Of a stretch of DNA of 64,000 nt, positions 11,786 through 26,800 are shown one piece after another. Both the position numbers and the translations under genes were made by a program. The stretch spans positions 35,512,502-35,576,501 of the forward strand of contig OZ020304.1 of the NCBI GenBank assembly GCA_963971305.1, written 5' to 3'. The notes under the pieces are model-generated. The model ran no database searches and was not told where the DNA came from. It saw only the letters and a program-made list of their open reading frames with translations. The stretch comes from Arcuatula senhousia (lineage: Eukaryota > Mollusca > Bivalvia > Mytilida > Mytilidae). Positions within the stretch are counted from its first letter, which is position 1; each line of letters opens with the position of its first letter.

Positions 11786-11887
11786 TCACTGAAGAGCTTT
11801 AACATCTTGTTCATCTGTGTCACTGAAGAGCTTTAACATCTTGTTCATCTATGTTACTGAAGAGCTTTAACATCTTGTTCATCTATA
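11786..11887. repeat. 34-bp tandem repeat over the ZBBX stop codon
   Basis: Three contiguous 34-bp units start at 11786, 11820 and 11854 (CACTGAAGAGCTTTAACATC core). On the - strand the third unit encodes the last residues of [13 protein letters not shown], and its stop TAA; the other two follow in the 3' UTR and carry TGA at the same place. It is a local duplication with little effect on the protein. Confidence 0.8.
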
Positions 11888-14800
11888 TCATGTTCATTGT
11901 CTGAACCCATGTCATCAAGCAATTCATCTTCCCTGTAGAATAAAGGTAATAAAAATAAATAAATAAAATAGTCTGATAAATTTTTAAATAATTATTAAGA
12001 TTTAATTCTCCCACTTGTAAAAACAGTCACCATGTTGTTTAAATTACACAGGCTGTAGTTAAATTTCCACATGAGTTTTCCTGCCATTTGTTACATTTTC
12101 TCTTAAATTTCAAGTCAGAGAAAATATTTTTATGATAGCATGTTCACCTTGGCTTGCATGTAAAAAACAAAAAATAACTATTTTGCGGTGGAGGAATCAT
12201 TTAATCTACTCCTTACATATTTCACTACTTAAGTGTCTTAATCAAGTAAATTTAAAAGACAAACTAAGTCAAAGATTTTGCTTTTGCACAATTTGAAAAG
12301 ATATATTATATTCATAATTATGATAAACTAATCCATTTGAACTTTTTCATTATAGCAGACTATGGCTATGAAAAGTGTGAATTTTGTACTATTTGAACTA
12401 AGATGTTTTGAATGAAATGACCACAAAAAATACTTAAAAGAGTAAATTGTCAAAACTAAATAATTTTTTTTTCTTTTTCTTTAATATGGAAATTTGTATT
12501 TTACCAAAATTGAATTTTACTCCATATTAAACATTTAAGAAATAATAGTGACCTAAATCATCATAACAACTGTTCATAAATATCTTTGGAAAACATTCTA
12601 TAATACTGACTTGAGTCTGAGGTTAATATCATATCCCTGATCTTGCTGGCTCATCCTACTGAAGGATCTATGACTATCTATACTACCAGTGCTACTTTGG
12701 TCGTCGTCTCTAACACTCATTCTAGATATCTGGCCATCCGCTACAACACCAATATAACTGAGGTTTAACTTGATAAATTATGTAGGTATGGAATAAAGGT
12801 TTACATATTGAAAATATTTAAAATATTCATATGTATATATGCACATACATTAGTAGGATATTTGGGTAAAATGCCCCTCTTCTAATATTAAAACACAATT
12901 AAAAGAAATCAATATCAAAACCAATTTCCTAGCAATTAATTTTGCTATACCTAAACATGTTCTTCAGTTTCAAGACTCATCAGAGGTGCTCTACCCAGAA
13001 GATTAAAAATGTCAAACACCATACTATATGATATGAACAAAAACAAAAAATACAAAAAAATGCCAATCATACATCATGCAAGCAGGACAAGGAAAATTAA
13101 TAGATATACTATCTCAATTGTGAATTGCTCTGAAATTGCCCCCCCCCCTCAACTCTGTGGGGATATATACTAAGGGTGTGTATGACATTCCCTCCTAGGG
13201 CACCATGTGTAGATTATTTTCCCAGGGTAAAAAATAAAACAGAACGCAGATGACATCTGTTTTGTATGGGTCAGTGATCTTCTTAACAAATAAAAGTGTA
13301 CATTCCAAACAACCTAGGTTGCATAGTGCATTACCCAGGTTGTTCATGTTCTACCCCAGTGAGTGACTTTTTCCCAGCTGAGGTTACCTGGGTTTCAATG
13401 TCCAATACTAGCCCTAATTATAATTTTCATTTTTTATGAATTTTATATTTTTCACCTGTTAATCTGCCAGACTGTGAGGCCAACTCCCATTCCAGTTTAT
13501 CAAGAGTCTCTGTATCCTCTCTGTTGGTAGTCTCCTCAGTATTATCATTATCAAACCTGGTCAGATCTTCACCATCAACAACTGTAAATTAAAGAAAATT
13601 ATTATTTAAACCATTTTATTAGACAGAAACTTTTTAAACTTATGAATTAAAACAACACTTAACAAGAGGCTCCCAGGAGCCTGAATCGCTCACCTGGTCT
13701 TAATGTCAACCCTTTGAAGACTTTTGTATAGCTAAATGAGCTGAATGTTTAAGCAATAAAAAGCTTTTCTCTATCTGCAATAGTTTTCATTCCAAAGCAA
13801 AAAACACTATTTTTCACCTTTAAAGGGCCATAACCCCTTAAAGGGGTCATCTGACAACTTCGACCCTAAAAAGACTTTTGTAGAGCTAATTAAGCTGAAC
13901 ATTTAAGCAAGCAACATCTTTTCTCTATCTGCAAAAGTTTTCTTTCTTGAGGCCAAAAACACTATTTTTTGCCTTTAAGGGGCCGTAACCACTATAAGGA
14001 GTCGTCTGGCAACTTTGACCATATGGAAACTTTTGTAGAGCTAAATGAGCTGAACATTTAAGCAATCAACAACTTTTCTCTATCTGCAATAGTTTTCATT
14101 CCATAGGCCAAAAACACTATTTTTTGCCTTTAAGGGGCTGTAACCCCTATAGGGGGTCATCTGACAACTTCGACCATATGGAGACTTGTGTAGAGCTAAA
14201 TGAGCTGAACATATAAGCAAGCAACAGCTTTTCTCTATCTGCAATAGTTTTCATTCTATAGGCCAAAAACTCTATTTTTTGCCTTTAAGGGGCCATAACC
14301 CCTATAAGGGGTCATCTGACAACTTTGACCCTATGGAGACTTGTGTAGAGCTAAATGAGCTGAACATTTAAGCAAGCAACAGCTTTTCTCTATCTGCAAT
14401 AGTTTTCATTCTATAGGCCAAAAACACTATTTTTTGCCTTTAAGGGGCCGTAACCCCTATAAGGGGTCATCTGACAACTTTGACCCTATGGAGGCTTGTG
14501 TAGAGCTAAATGAGCTGAACATTTAAGCAAGCAACAGCTTTTCTCTATCTGCAATAGTTTTCATTCTATAGGCCAAAAACACTATTTTATGCCTTTAAGG
14601 GGCCGTAACCCTATAAGGGGTCATCTGACAACTTTGACCCTATGGAGACTTTGGTAGAGCTAAATGAGCTGAACATTTAAGCAAGCAACAGCTTCTCTCT
14701 ATCTGCAATAGTTTTCATTCCATAGGCCAAAAACATGAAAAAATGCTATTTTTCACCTTTAAGGGGCCATAACTCCCATAAGGGGTCATCTGACAACTTC

Positions 14801-17800
14801 GACTCAATGGAGATTTTTGTAGAGCTTTTGATGCTGAAGCAGTAGTGTGGCATCAGATTTCATCTATCTCTTATACTTTTTGATTTACAAGCCAAAAACA
14901 GTAGTCTGACCCCCCCTGGTCTATTTTTAGCAAGGGCGGCCATGTTTTTTGACGAATCAAAAATCCCCACATCAGTTCTGTGGGGAATACCCTAAAGTAC
15001 CACCAGACCAAATTTGGTTTGAATCTGTGCAGCCGTTTTATAGAAGAATAAGTTTGAAAAAAAGTTAACGACGACGACGACGACAACAGACGACGACGAC
15101 GGACGACGACGACGGACGCCAAGTGATGGCAAAAAAAAAAGCTAAAAATTGGATGAGCAACAGCATACTGAAACTTCTGGTTCTTTCCATGTTGCAAAGC
15201 ACAATTATATTTAATTTCGTCATTCATGCAGTATGAAACAAAAAAAAACAACTTTTATATGTACTTGTCTCCACAAAAGAAACATTTCAAAAATTGTTCC
15301 AATGATTTTATGAGTAAAAGTTCACAAAATAACTTGAAATCCAATCGTTACCAATAGCTCTAGATGCTCTTCCATCCTCCGTGTGGGATGTCCTTAATCT
15401 ACTGAGTGGTCTTGGTGTTTTAGAAGATGGTCTAGGTGTTTTAGACACTTGAGAAGATGGTCTTGGAGTTAAAGATTCCTGTATAGATGACCTAAAACTT
15501 TTAGAGAAATCTGATGACTGACGAGGAGTTTTGGGTGGTTTAGATGAAGGCCTAGGAGATTTGTGTTGAGATGATTTTGGTCTTGGAGTGATTTCTTCTG
15601 ATGGACTGGACTTTACATCCTGACTAGAATTAGCTGTAAACTCAGGCAATGTTGTATCTCTTAACCAAGTGTCAACCCTGCTTAGTGACCTGAAGGACAA
15701 TATTATATGTTTAATTAATAGTATAGTATTACATGTAGTCATATAGTAATCAATTAGTATTGTTAAGAATAAAAACTATAAGTTTACACGTAAAACAAAT
15801 ACATAGAAAATAATGAGATGTGGAATAAGTGTACACAACACAGCCCATGATCCAGCGGCAATTCAGAAAAACCACAAAGGACAACCACAAGCAGCCTTCA
15901 ACGAGGCCAGTAGGCGCTGCTCGCAGTTCTGCAATTGGCCCATGGTCTAAATAAAATGCATATAATTCAAATCCAGTCCTGAAATAGTCACAGATAGACC
16001 CCCTTCTTAAACAAGTAACAGAAAACATCAAAAAGGCAAGTACAAACGAAAGCCATGTATTTCATAGCTAGTGACAGCTTTTCCATAAAATATTTAATGA
16101 TTCATTTTGCATGTATTAAATAAATGTTAAATTACACTCTTTTGTGGTGCACTTCTATAACATTGATTTCAAGACTCAATAAGTACATGACAACAATTCT
16201 ATACAAAAAAATTCTAGGTACCTAAACTGGATTTATAGTTAAGACACAAATTAGGGTGATTTATGAAGAAATAAATAATATGAATAAAATATTAAACAGA
16301 AAACACAAAAATAAGTACCTGTGAACTTGGGTACATACACTGAATTTGTGAACTCCTGTAAAAAAGTACCTGTGAAAATAAGTACGTCTACAGTATTCCA
16401 CTGATATACAAGGTCTTTATCTAAAATTATGACAAATCAAAGAAAATACCTTGAAGAAGTAGGACTAATATTGCCATCAATGACTTTCTGTGGTTTGTTT
16501 TCTTTGTCAAAGTCAACACTATATTGTGACAATAGGTCCACGCCCTGCTTGGACCCCTGATCATGGACTTCTGTGGTATCTTCTAAGGCAGCTAATGGAT
16601 CTTCAGGCTTGGCAAGTCTAGGCGTTTCTACGATTTGGACAGTTTCAGTGGGAACAGCATCTGCCAGACTTTTATCTTGTTTCCATGATCTTGGAGACAT
16701 GCTATAAACTGGAATGATAGTCAAAGTAAATATTTTGAAATAAACAGTGGAAAGAAATGAATTTTTAATATCTGCCAAATGTAATACCAAAGAAGTAATT
16801 TTTCTTCAAGTATGCTAAAAAATATTGTTAAAGGATCATGGTGTTCAATTCTTTTTTTTACAGTTTTGTTATTTCATAGACTTATCCAAGAATTAGTTTA
16901 GTTTAAACATATTTATTTATCCTGGATTGGGAAACAAGCTTAATGCTTCTATAAATCCCTCTCCAGCTAGCAGTTTGCGAGTGTGACCTTTGTAGACGGC
17001 CCCGATTGAGCCTACTCTTATCAAACTCTACAAAGGGGTCTTTAACGTGCACAGGGTATTGCTCTCCCCATACACGGGACAACCTTTTATCGTCCCTTCC
17101 GAAGGACTAGCATCGTTTCTTGAGACCATCCTCGCAAATGGTGTCAAGAGAGAGTCGGAAAATCGGTTCATGAAAATTTTCACCCCTAACGAGGATCGAA
17201 CCACGAACCTCGATGTTAGCAGTCCGACGCGTTAACCACTACACCACCAGCTCTCTTAGGCTATCCAAGAATTAAACTCAAAAAGATCATATTGTAATGT
17301 TTAATTGAAATAATGAATTGAAAAGATCAACCATTTTAACTTGATTCCAATCTAATTTATTTTTCAGCAAAAACAATTCTTTAATTTCCATGAGCACCTT
17401 GTAAAATATTTTTTGCACAAAATAAGGTTGAGTGCCATCCATGCCCTCCTATTTTTGTCAGTATTCTAGTTGTGTCATAACTCAACTCTTCTGGAGCACC
17501 TTAATTCAATATTGTTAATAGCGAGCACAGCTCGCAAGCGGAGAGCTCTTCGGTATTTGTTCCCGCGAGAAATTTTCCTAATGCTGATATTGATTTTTCA
17601 TGGTCCCGAAAGGCTCTCAAATTTTACAGGAACGGAGTGAATTTGAAAATAATTACCCATTTTTTTTTTGCTAGTCGCGCATTCCAAAAATTATCTATGT
17701 AATAATGTACAAAGAGAAAAATATTCTGATGACGATGAGTTGCTATAATTTTTTGTAGTAACCAAATTTAATTGATTTTTTCTTGCTTTTCTATTTAAGT

Positions 17801-20800
17801 CCAATCACCCCAAGCATCTCGTCCCAAATTGAACGTTCTAGAAAATGAACCAAAACAAAAATAACTACTTATTTGACTGCATCGATTCGAAATAAAATCT
17901 TTTTTATTCGTTCATTAAACAATGGCACTAAACATGTTAACATTACATTTATTTTACAGAATTATGCTGTGCTCGCATTTAGGCAATGCCTTTTTCATAT
18001 TACTTCAGTTTGCTTTGTTGATTGCATTTCAGTTGTTTTGTTTTCTGTGTTTTATGTTGTCTGTTTTTATGTCCTTTCTTTCAGACTTTTGACATTCAGA
18101 TGCCAAATTGGTACGGCTGCTTTTTAAGATATACTATGGTTTTATAATTTTTCACATGGTACCAATTTTCATGTTGTTTATGTGATAGTGCCATTCAACT
18201 ACAAAATATGAAATCAAGGAAGTACTATTTTAATACAGATTCCCTCTTGCAAGCCACATTACCAAACTTCAACCAAAGGGTCTTTTTTTAGGAAACCTTA
18301 AAAATTGATCCCCACGAAATAAAAAAAAAATCTACAGTAGCCATGGGTAATAAATACTTACAGGTATAACTTAGTTTATATTTTTCCTGACCAGATTTTT
18401 TGTTTTTATGTTTTGATGGTGTCATAGTTCTTTCTTGTTCAGGGGGTGTAACTCCTGCCATGAGGAAATCTCCCAAGCCTGAAGTATATGTAGGGACCTG
18501 GTCATCTAAGGGCAAGGAAGCAATCTGCTTCAAGGCATCACTTGGTGTCATAGTCAAATGGCTTTCACTGAAAAATAACTAAATACATTATACTTACAAA
18601 AATCTACATCATTAAATGACAAGGTACAAAACCACAACCTTGTATCACAAAGATAATAAATAAGTGACTGGTTTCTTTTACGGTACATATAAATTTTTGT
18701 AGTGGTTCAAGGTATGGGTCAGATATATGCTCGAAAATCTACTAAAAAATTGACATTCTGTGCATATTTCACAAATATATTGTGCATAATCAGTACATGC
18801 CATATTAAACCACATACTGAAGTCACATACAAAATTTCAAGTGGCTGGTATAAGTTTGGTACAAATGTATAATTTGTTTGAACAGAAGGATGAACAGACA
18901 TGGACAGACAGAGTCGAAATCATTTACCCCCTCTTCTTCCAAGCAAGAGTATAATAAAAATCAAATGATTGGTGCCTTTAATTGTTTAACAATTCCTACC
19001 CACTTGACCTTGAACTTTAACAACTCTTACCCATTCAACCTTGAACTTGCTCTACTTCTAGCTCTAGATCCAGGTCGTGATTGACTAGTCTTTGCTCTAG
19101 ATACAGGTCTGGATGATGGAGGTCTCTGTTTGGAGGAAGGTGGTCTTTTTGCTTTGGATTTTTCCTCTTTTTCATTAGCAGAACCCAATCTTTCATTGGT
19201 CAGTGGCCTTGATTTGTCTGATGCTATGGAGGATTTTACCCTGGTTGGTGTTTCCGGTTGTTCCATTCCTTGATGACTAGATTTTTGCCTCTCAGACTGG
19301 GGAACTATGGGTTTGGAATCTTGGTATGCAGGTTCAGATGGTGGTATCTCTTTAGTTCTGAAAATAAAATACAAAGGTAGACAAATCTAATAACGAAATG
19401 AACAATTTCAAATTAGAATTAATGTAATTGAAACCACAGGGCTTGAATTTTGGGCATTCATATCATCTTAAAAAGTATTGACCCACAAGGGAGGAAAGCC
19501 GCCATCTTGGAAAGACTTTACCAACTTGCTTCAAAGTAGATTTCATATGCCTCCCCTCTTTCTTTATCATAAATTAGACATTTTACTTCAACTGACAAAT
19601 GATTTTAATTTTCTTCCATGCCTGGAATGATGGCCAAATATGACTCATCAGCTTACATTCTCCAACATTCAGCAAAAATACCACAATTTTTAATGTTTTC
19701 TGGTCAAAACGAATGGAAGTGATGCATAATTGGCTGGTTATGAAAAGGAAATTTTTACAATCTTCCCTCCATTCAATATACAGTACACATTTTACTGAAA
19801 TAGCCCTTATATCATATCATTCATTTACTCCAATGTCTATCAAATGACCTACCTACTACTCTTGACTGCCCATGTGTCAAGGTCATCAGCCTCTTGTACA
19901 TTGCAGTCTGATCTCTCTTCTAAGTTATTTTGTTTCTATAATAAATAAAGATTAAATTACAATATATTCAATTTTAGTAACGTTTTATCGTGAATATAAA
20001 TAGGATTTTCAATGAATTCTATAAAATAAAACTTTAATCAATTTGAAAAGAAAATTATGAATAATGTCAACAAAATTCTAAAAAAAATAACCAATGTCAT
20101 TCTTCAAGATTCTTACTGTTACCACATATGATATGAGGTCAGGTATTTTACTTATTTACCTAAAATAGGTACCTAAAAAAATATATCCCCTAATTAATTA
20201 AATTGCAAAATGACTGTCACCAGGAATATTGTCAAAATAACAAACAAGTTACAAAGTCTGTGTGTATGCCTATCCAACAAAGTAGAGAATTCTTTAACCC
20301 TGATGAAAGCACTATATAAACATGTCTTTTCCTGTGATTTATAATAGTGCAACAAATGTTTTATGTGAATATTAGTAGATTTAACCAAAGTCCTCAAATA
20401 CTAAATGACAAAATCTCCAAAATAAAGTGCAAAAACTTGTGGATCCAAAAGCATAATGTGAATTTGAAAAGCTTAAAAAATTGACAGATGTATATTTACC
20501 AGAAATGATTTTCTATGAACCTATTAGATGACCAGCAAATGATAAATAACATTGTGCTAAATTGTGGTGTTATGCCAGAAATGATGTTTTTCTATGTTTT
20601 TATGCTCATTGAGGAAAGCATAAACAGTAATGGAAAATCATGTATGTTAAGTGGGAGTAACAAATTAATAATGGAAAGTGGGTTTAAAAGATAGATTTCT
20701 GCATTCATCGTACAATGTATATTTTAAAGATAAAGAAATAATATAATTCTGAATATTTGACATAGAGTAAGTTAAAATTTTATGATTATTTGAATATACA

Positions 20801-23800
20801 TACTACATGTACATGTAGTATGATGTCATACAAATTATGATAAAACTGGCTGAAGAAGATCAAAGAATTTATGGTAGTTCTGGATGTCCACAATGGATTG
20901 TACCCTAGTTGGAGCAAAGCAAAAGAAAGTGAAACTTTGTTTGTGAACAGTGATGGATAACAAAAAAATGTTGTGTCCCAGGAAAGAAAATAGAAGTTAA
21001 TTTTGCATATGGAAAAATGCAAAGTTTCAGATGGAAAAGTATTAATTATGACTGAAGTTTTTATGCATGCATATTGTAGGTAATATGGAAACCACCAGAT
21101 CAAACCTCTTACCATTGAAGCTGGTCTTTTGCTCAAAACCTGAAGATGTAGTTGTTATATGAATTGCTATTGTTTCACATTTATTTAACACATAGAGTTA
21201 TTCAATAACACCTTCCCCATTCTTTTTTTCATGTGTTTTTGTAACAATCGAAAGTTTAACCAATGACAAAATTTTAAATACCTAAGCACGTGAGAAATTT
21301 TACTACAACTTTTATCTAATGTCATGTCATAACACACCTGTTGCTAGTGATGATCTAAAATTGTCCAATCATAAACTTGATTTATTCAGAAAGTCACTAC
21401 TATTGGATTTCAAAACAAATCATTTTTTGCAGTTTTATTTTTGTATATTTTGTTATTACAAGTATACAATTATCAATTTTATATAAGCAGAATAAAGGAT
21501 AAAAATAAGGATGGAAAAATTTAAATACTTTAAATACTAAATATTTTCTTTATCCTTAAATTTCATCTTGGCAAAAAAAACCACAAAAACCCTGATTACT
21601 TTTATCCCTCCTTTTATCTAAACTCATTGATATAACCTTACCTCATCACTTTGAATTTCTATAATTGATATATTATCCTCGTCATGTCTGGCAAGATGAA
21701 TTGGTTGTTTAGAAGTAGCAGTCTCATATAGAGATCGGAACTCTATTCTATCTATTGGCTCTGAAATATAGCAGTTAAAAATGCCAGCTACCTTGATTAT
21801 AGATCTTTTCTTTCTTATCCATCATTATCATATACTCTTACCCTTTGGGAATTAATATTTTTGGATAAAGTTCATATCTTAAGGCTGAATAAAAGTTTGT
21901 AGTTAATGTTCATATGTTTTAAGAAAACAATTTTTTAAACATTTAAAAAAAGTCACATGCCTGCTTACAAATGGCATAAATATTTCACTAATCTTTTAAA
22001 TACAAATAAGAATATGTCCAAAATGACATGATGCCCCACCTGGAATACATGGAAAAGTAACTTGAAACTGAAGATTTACCCCCTGTCTTTCAAAGGTGTG
22101 ACATAAAAAATATTGACAAAACTTTATATTTGTTGATAAGTAACGTTTTGTATTACCATCCATATCATAGTCAAAGCTATCCTCTTTCTCAGGGTATGGT
22201 CTAACTCTTGGTGTTGTGCTCCCAGTCCTTGAAGTTCTTGGTGTGGCCGATCCACTTCCCAATCTAGGGGTAGATAACTCATCCAAATCAGTTCTTCTAT
22301 GCTTCTTTAACATCAATCTCTCAGCATAACTAAGACTGTTGGAAAATTTGATGTTTAAATCTGGTGACCTATCGACTGTACCTGTACTATGATCAATTTG
22401 AACTACATTTTCTCCTAAAAAAAAACAACAGTAAAAAACAATGGAGTGGTGACATCCTCAGTGCTGAATTGTGGTTCTGGTTTTTTACTTTTGGGGTGTT
22501 GGTATTTCTCTTTCAATACTTGTGGTTTCTTAACTTCCACTTATCTTTATTCAAATGCTGTGAAACATGTATGTTATTCTGTGAAATGATATGCATATAA
22601 AGCATAACTATATCAGCCACTTTTGCACATGCTTTTCAGTTAGTATTTAATTAAAAGTAAAATCAATGGCGGCATTTGGTGATAGAATTTGTCACATTTT
22701 CTTTTATTTGAATTCATTTTAGTTGTAAAATCAATCATATAGGTAAGAAAGACAATAATTCAGCATCATCCATTGTTAAGGTTACAACTGCGCAAATGCA
22801 AACCTCTGCCACCGGTAAATTTTTTACCCTAAGATAAAGCGTGGAATAAAATACAGACAGCAACGTGATTGGTTGATATAAAACAATATTTAAATAGATG
22901 AATGAATAAGCTTATGTTAAATATTGACAAAGAAATTCTGGTGCCAATCATGTGTCTACAGGGCGCTCGCATCTTTGAAAATTTTGGTATTGAAAATAAA
23001 ATCGAAAAATCACCCCCCTTTTTTCAACCTAAAATTACGTTCATTAACGCCGCATAGACATATGTTTTTTATTGGCTAAAAATAAATGTTTGGATGTTAT
23101 CTGAAAGATTTTGACCCACAGAAAGTGAAAATCGGTCAATAACTATCTTAAAAAAAAATGAATACAAGGGTACCCCCTATGGAAAAATGCATTGTTAGCA
23201 TTTGCGCAGTTGTATCCTATAGAAACTGTCCCTTTTTACGTTGCATTGTGTGTTATAAAGCTCTATTTGAATGAAACGTGAAATATCAACGTTTAAATAC
23301 AAAACATGACATTGAGTCTATATTTAGATCGCAAAAACCGGTCTATAGTCTGTTTCTTAATTCTGTAATAGGAAAAAGAAGAAAATAGACGTAGGGACTC
23401 ATAAAATATTAAATCTGTTGTTATTATTAATCAAAGATTGGTTGTTTGCATTTTTTTATTTTGCTTAGATGCATAGGTAATTGTTGAACGCTAGTAAGTA
23501 CACAATAATGATTCAAACTAGGACAAAATTTTTAAAAAGCCCCAAGCGAAAATTGTGTCCATTTGTTCACAATGGGGGTGCATTAAAATTGTTAATTTGA
23601 AAAACTTTAAAAAATAATTCTCTGTTTAAAACTATTATAAAATTTATATATAGATGCAGATGTAACACATTGCACGCAAAAACACAAACTTTTTGTGGTA
23701 CAAGAAGGTTATAGTCTGTTTCAAAATGTCGCAATTTTTCTATTTTTCAAATATTTACAATATCTTTATATTTAGACCCATATTTTGGTCCAAATAGGTC

Positions 23801-26800
23801 AAAGGTATATCGAAAGTCAATCTCATCTGTAGATAATACATGAGTCCTCTATAAAATATGGGGTAAATCCTAAGCTTTTAAAGAACTTTCTGGTAGAATA
23901 CCGTATTTCCTCTAACAACCACTTAAAAATTTAGAATTTTCTGACAAGAGAGGGGCTATTTATAATCAGCTCTCCAGGGCTCAAAGAAAAAGATTATTTT
24001 TTCTCACTAGTTATATAATGTCTAGATATATTAAATATACTTTTGATAAAAGAAAAGTCTCCTTCTGATTTTTATGGAAAAAGTATAGGTTACAACTGCG
24101 CAAATGCAAACCTCTGCCACCGGTAAATTTTTTACCCTAAGATAAAGCGTGGAATAAAATACAGACAGCAACGTGATTGGTTGATATAAAACAATATTTA
24201 AATAGATGAATGAATAAGCTTATGTTAAATATTGACAAAGAAATTCTGGTGCCAATCATGTGTCTACAGGGCGCTCGCATCTTTGAAAATTTTGGTATTG
24301 AAAATAAAATAGAAAAATCACCCCCCTTTTTTCAACCTAAAATTACGTTCATTAACGCCGCATAGACATATGTTTTTTATTGGCTAAAAATAAACGTTTG
24401 GATGTTATCTGAAAGATTTTGACCCACAGAAAGTGAAAATCGGTCAATAACTATTTTTAAAAAAAATGAATACAAGGGTACCCCCTATGGAAAAATGCAT
24501 TGTTAGCATTTGCGCAGTTGTATCCTATAGCTCATATTTAAGCCTTGATGAATAAAAGTTGCAAAATTATATATCATCATTATCAAATATTTTGGGATAT
24601 TGTGGATATATTGCATTGATACCACCATAAAACTGTCTACTCATGCAATAAACATAAAAGTATTGTAAATGATAAGATAATATAAGTTTATTGGCCAATT
24701 AAGGGAAATAAATGAACAGATTTTTTTCATAACAGAACATCTAAATGAATAAGATGTTCATTATTTCAATATAAAGAGTTCTTGTTTGAAACCTACTTGG
24801 AGTTTTCCTAGGAGATACACGTCTAGGGGTGATCACCCTCGGTTTATTATTACTCTCTGATGAAGCCTCTCCAGTTCTCCAAGCCATCACAGCCTGTTGG
24901 AACGATGCTGCATTGTCTGCCTCATTATACTCCCCATCCAGCAATGAAGGGCCATCAAATGACCCACTGGCCCCTTCAGGGCTGTTCCTATCTCTGTGAT
25001 GAGCTGACACAGTGTTGGAATGGACAGCACCCTCTTCAGAATGAAATCCGTTTTGATATTCTCTGTTTGAAGGAAGTGGCGAGGGTCTTGGGGACATGCA
25101 TTGTCTAGGTCCTGATGCCTTTTATTAAAAAATAAAGATTATTAAATGTTATTTTCCAATATTGACACCAGTAACTGAGGATTTTTATGTGTAAAATGTG
25201 TGAAATACCAAAGTACAACATTTCTGCCTTTTCATATATGGAGCACCATTGTAAACAATATGGCGCTATTTATTGTATGCTGCTAATTGTTTGTCTTGCA
25301 CTCCATTATAGGCTGCAACCTAGTTCATATCATATATTTTAAACCAAGCAAACAAATGTGTCTACTAAGAAAATGCCCTGCTTGGCAATTTTTTTATCAT
25401 CGCTATTCTGAAATTTACTGAACGGTACTTTACTTACAGACAGAGGGACAGATCTATGTTTCTTCAAAGCTCCTTTGAGATGGAAGGCAGCAAAACACTG
25501 AGCACAGTAATGTTCTGAACATTGGATGCAGGACTGAAATACACACATTGTATATATTTAAAAGAAAACTATTACAAGATATAGGAAAGAAAATCATGCT
25601 AATGGTGTGTCATACAAGTATTATCACATGATTTATCTTAGACTGTCATTGTTATTCCTTCTAAAAAAGATTTTAAATTAAAAAAAGATACTAAATCAAG
25701 TACAATACTTCTAAAGTATTTTTTTTAAGTTATAAGACTAATTTGTTTAGTGTTCAATGACAAAATTCTTTTGTTGATTATCTCCATTACAGATTGAAAT
25801 CAGTCTGGTACAACATCTTTTAACCTGCAATAGGTCAATGGTTTCAACCACCATTAAAACTTTCATGTACATGTACCTCCCATTATGACCTAGGCACCTG
25901 GAAAAAGACAGCGTTTATTGCTATAACACACACTGACACATACACACACTTACCACCATTGCTCGTTTCTCCTCACATTGACCACATTTTGGACCTTTGA
26001 TCTTCTCTCTGGGGGTCGTACTTAAACTCTGTTTAGCTAAATGTCCAAAAGTACCAGGCTGACTGGATCTTTCAGGGATATCTGAAAAGCATGATTTTTC
26101 ATAAAATTTGCCAAATTTTATAAGTTGAATGCTTATGCTGTAATGTACAATCATGTAAAAATATCTTAAAATTATTTCATAAAGCTTACAAATGCAGTTT
26201 ACATGTAAAAGTTGAAATGGAGAGTTTACATGAGGCCAAGTGACGTAGATGTATTGAAAGTGTTTGAAATATATCATGCATGAAAATTTAGTAAACAAAT
26301 GGTATATTACATGAACTTGCTGTTACTAAAGTACAACTAGTGTACCTTATACATGTATTCTTAAATGTAAGGCAGTGGAATTCAGTATTTTCAGACAATT
26401 GTAACAAACTTCAATTATAATTTGATGACAATTTTTCAGGTATTACATGTATATGCTTAAACATCATTATTGAACTATTCATAAACTATTTACCAAGAGG
26501 TGTTTCCTTTAAAACCTTGATTTTTCTCTTTGAAGGGTCCTGAAAAATCAAATAATTGAAAATAAATATATGATTTTACTTTCACATTATAAAATCATTT
26601 TTAAGCTGCTAAAGAAAAGCTTTGGTGTCAAAATTGTTCACTCAAACAAAGAAGTTGTAGTGAGTGTAGAAGTAAAGCCATAATAGAATAATTCCTAGAA
26701 TCTTATCCAAATTTCTTTCAATTATACATGTATAGGGTGTATGGGCAAATTATAATTCTAAAATTATCATTTTTTTTTTTTAAAGTTCTGTAACTTTATA

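Noticed and set aside
13661..15148. CRISPR-like or satellite array
   Set aside because: The units are diverged long tandem repeats without unique spacers, and they are bounded by element ends found elsewhere in the window.
17185..17256. Functional tRNA-Ser gene
   Set aside because: It has A and B boxes but runs straight into a SINE body with target duplications on both sides, and the acceptor stem is not well paired.
22780..24525. LTR retrotransposon formed by the two 438-bp direct repeats
   Set aside because: Each repeat has its own inverted ends, there are no TG..CA termini, no primer-binding site or polypurine tract is apparent, and the 870-bp spacer has no coding potential.
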